Source: Omnitrophica bacterium GWA2_41_15
GTDB taxonomy: Bacteria; Omnitrophota; Gorgyraeia; Gorgyraeales; Gorgyraeaceae
Reading direction: 5' to 3'
Assembly: GCA_919902485.1 (NCBI GenBank)
Contig: CAKKRB010000077.1
Location: forward strand, 1-5,281
Length of the DNA: 5,281 nucleotides
Shown: piece by piece, positions 4,320 through 5,281 of the stretch
Numbering within the stretch: the stretch's first letter is position 1
How the letters are laid out: each line of letters opens with the position of its first letter
Translations under genes and position numbers: made by a program
The notes under the pieces: generated by a model
Told to the model about the DNA's origin: nothing
The model's input: the letters and a program-made list of their open reading frames with translations, nothing else
The model's database searches: none

Positions 4320-5033
4320 ATGTTTTTAGACAGAATGATGGAAGATATAAAATCTGCAATGAAGAAAGATCCTGCCGCAAAGAGCGCGCTGGAAATAGTG
4401 CTTTGCTATCCTGGCGTTCATGCGCTCTGGTTTCACAGGATTGCGCATTTTTTCTACAATAGAAAAATGTACACTATTGCCAGGATTATTTCTCATTTTG
4501 CGAGATTTCTTACAGGCGTGGAGATACATCCTGGCGCAAAGATAGGAAGGCGCGTGTTTATAGATCATGGCATGGGCGTGGTTATAGGCGAGACCTCTGA
4601 GATAGGGGAGGACAGCCTTATCTATAAAGGCGTTGTTCTTGGAGGCACCAGCCTTGAAAAAGGCAAACGGCACCCTACGCTCGGGAAAAATGTAGTTGTG
4701 GGGTCTAATGCCTGTATACTCGGGCCTGTTAAGATAGGTGATGGAGCAAGGATCGGCTCAGGGTCTGTTGTTATAAAGGATGTTCCGGCCGGGGCAACAG
4801 TGGTTGGGGTGCCAGGGAAGGTAGTTGAGAAAAAGGTTGCAGAAAGGCTTGAGCTGGATTTTGAGCACGGCAACCTGCCTGACCCCATAGCTGACGTGGT
4901 TAAGATAATGCTGAAGATGCAGCATGAACTGGAACAGAGGCTGAATACGCTTGAGAAAGACCACAACATAAAGGCAAGAAGAATCTTCCACGACTATGAA
5001 GAAAAAGCCGCAGAAGAGCTTCCTGACGACTAA
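4320..5033 (+). CDS. cysE: Serine O-acetyltransferase CysE
   Basis: This enzyme transfers acetyl from acetyl-CoA to L-serine, giving O-acetylserine for cysteine synthesis by CysK/CysM in the cytosol. Residues ~1-62 are the short helical N-terminal region typical of the Bacillus-type enzyme. Residues ~66-165 form the left-handed parallel beta-helix of hexapeptide repeats. Active-site landmarks are GVEIHPGAKIG (Glu68, at the position of the E. coli catalytic Asp), IDHGMGVVIGET (Asp82-His83, catalytic His) and KGKRHPT (His118, serine binding). The C-terminal ~60 residues (from ~ELDFEHGNLPDPIADVV) extend beyond the helix as a charged, probably coiled-coil tail ending EELPDD. It lacks the terminal Ile that docks E. 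coli-type CysE into CysK, so the classical cysteine synthase complex is not predicted. The gene follows the kinase by 74 bases, and I see no convincing promoter of its own. Confidence 0.95.
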   Translation: MFLDRMMEDIKSAMKKDPAAKSALEIVLCYPGVHALWFHRIAHFFYNRKMYTIARIISHFARFLTGVEIHPGAKIGRRVFIDHGMGVVIGETSEIGEDSLIYKGVVLGGTSLEKGKRHPTLGKNVVVGSNACILGPVKIGDGARIGSGSVVIKDVPAGATVVGVPGKVVEKKVAERLELDFEHGNLPDPIADVVKIMLKMQHELEQRLNTLEKDHNIKARRIFHDYEEKAAEELPDD

Positions 5034-5046
5034 TAATGCCGCGGTA

Positions 5047-5075
5047 TTGACAAAATTGAAAACATGGTGTATAAT
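5047..5075 (+). promoter_or_regulatory. Perfect consensus sigma-70 promoter of the cold-shock gene
   Basis: TTGACA (5047-5052), exactly 17 bases, TATAAT (5070-5075). The predicted start is ~5082, leaving a leader of only ~25 bases. The -35 box overlaps a near-palindrome AATGCCGCGGTATT (5035-5048), a possible operator, though this may be chance. Confidence 0.88.
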
Positions 5076-5088
5076 TGAACAAATTTTA

Positions 5089-5098
5089 GGAAGGAGGG
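5089..5098 (+). promoter_or_regulatory. Strong Shine-Dalgarno site deciding a GTG start
   Basis: GGAAGGAGGG with the GGAGG core nine bases before GTG at 5107. It supports GTG as start codon; no in-frame ATG is present near it. Confidence 0.8.
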
Positions 5099-5106
5099 TA
5101 GTATAA

Positions 5107-5281
5107 GTGCCGAAAGGAAAAGTGAAGTGGTTCAGCAATCAAAAAGGCTACGGCTTCATCACTCCTGAAAATGGCAAGGATGTATTTGTGCATCACACTG
5201 CCATAACAGGAGACGGTTATAAGACCCTGCAGGAAGGCCAGGAAGTAGAGTTTGAGATTGTCCAGGGACCAAAAGGAGAAC
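5107..5281 (+). CDS. Cold-shock protein, CspA family (3' end beyond window)
   Basis: The first 58 codons are visible: [17 protein letters not shown] then [16 protein letters not shown] and so on, the start of a single cold-shock OB-fold domain. Both nucleic-acid binding motifs are present: RNP1 (KGYGFI, ~13-18) and RNP2 (VFVHH, ~26-30), with the aromatic residues Trp8, Tyr15, Phe17, Phe27 and His29-30 in their usual places. The protein would be ~65-70 residues if typical. It binds single-stranded RNA/DNA and melts mRNA structure. The start is GTG behind a strong Shine-Dalgarno site. The very strong promoter and short leader suggest high constitutive expression, unlike E. coli cspA with its long thermosensing leader. 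Which paralogue it is cannot be told. Confidence 0.93.
   Translation, partial: MPKGKVKWFSNQKGYGFITPENGKDVFVHHTAITGDGYKTLQEGQEVEFEIVQGPKGE

Overview
The window is ordinary bacterial chromosome: seven genes, all on the + strand, with consensus-type sigma-70 promoters, Shine-Dalgarno sites on several genes, and moderately AT-rich DNA. I see no phage, transposase, CRISPR, tRNA or rRNA. The source is probably an uncultured Gram-negative-type lineage. A short EF-Tu-domain-2-like protein with a lysine-rich tail, a YhaM-type OB-HD nuclease and GC-rich palindromes in the gene gaps all recall Omnitrophota/PVC-like genomes. That is an impression from memory; nothing in the window is diagnostic.

Layout, left to right. 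(1) The 3' end of a LOG-family nucleotide phosphoribohydrolase (1-296). (2) A 258-base gap largely filled by a 155-base cloverleaf-like palindromic element (306-460). A near-consensus promoter follows whose predicted transcription start falls on the ATG of the next gene. (3) A YhaM-like OB-fold/HD-domain 3'-5' exoribonuclease (555-1559). Its last ~20 codons and stop lie inside a second palindrome cluster (1501-1648). (4) A small protein with a lysine-rich tail and an EF-Tu domain-2-like beta-barrel (1660-2031), followed by a hairpin terminator. (5) A compact promoter / three-way-junction RNA / T-tract unit (2062-2183) that looks like a self-contained small RNA or riboswitch-type leader. (6) A patatin-like phospholipase (2186-3088) tightly followed by a soluble histidine kinase with a degenerate N-terminal receiver domain (3097-4245). 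(7) CysE serine O-acetyltransferase (4320-5033). (8) A cold-shock protein behind a perfect consensus promoter, cut by the window end (5107-5281).

How they fit together. The patatin and kinase genes are almost certainly co-transcribed; cysE may be read with them across a 74-base gap that has its own Shine-Dalgarno site. The other genes are housekeeping: nucleotide salvage, RNA turnover, translation-associated, cysteine synthesis and RNA chaperone.

The most interesting signals are the promoter-RNA-terminator unit directly abutting the patatin ATG, the kinase receiver domain that has lost its phosphoacceptor Asp, the palindromic element that supplies the C-terminus of the nuclease, and the apparently leaderless nuclease mRNA. 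I did not identify a complete new multi-gene system.
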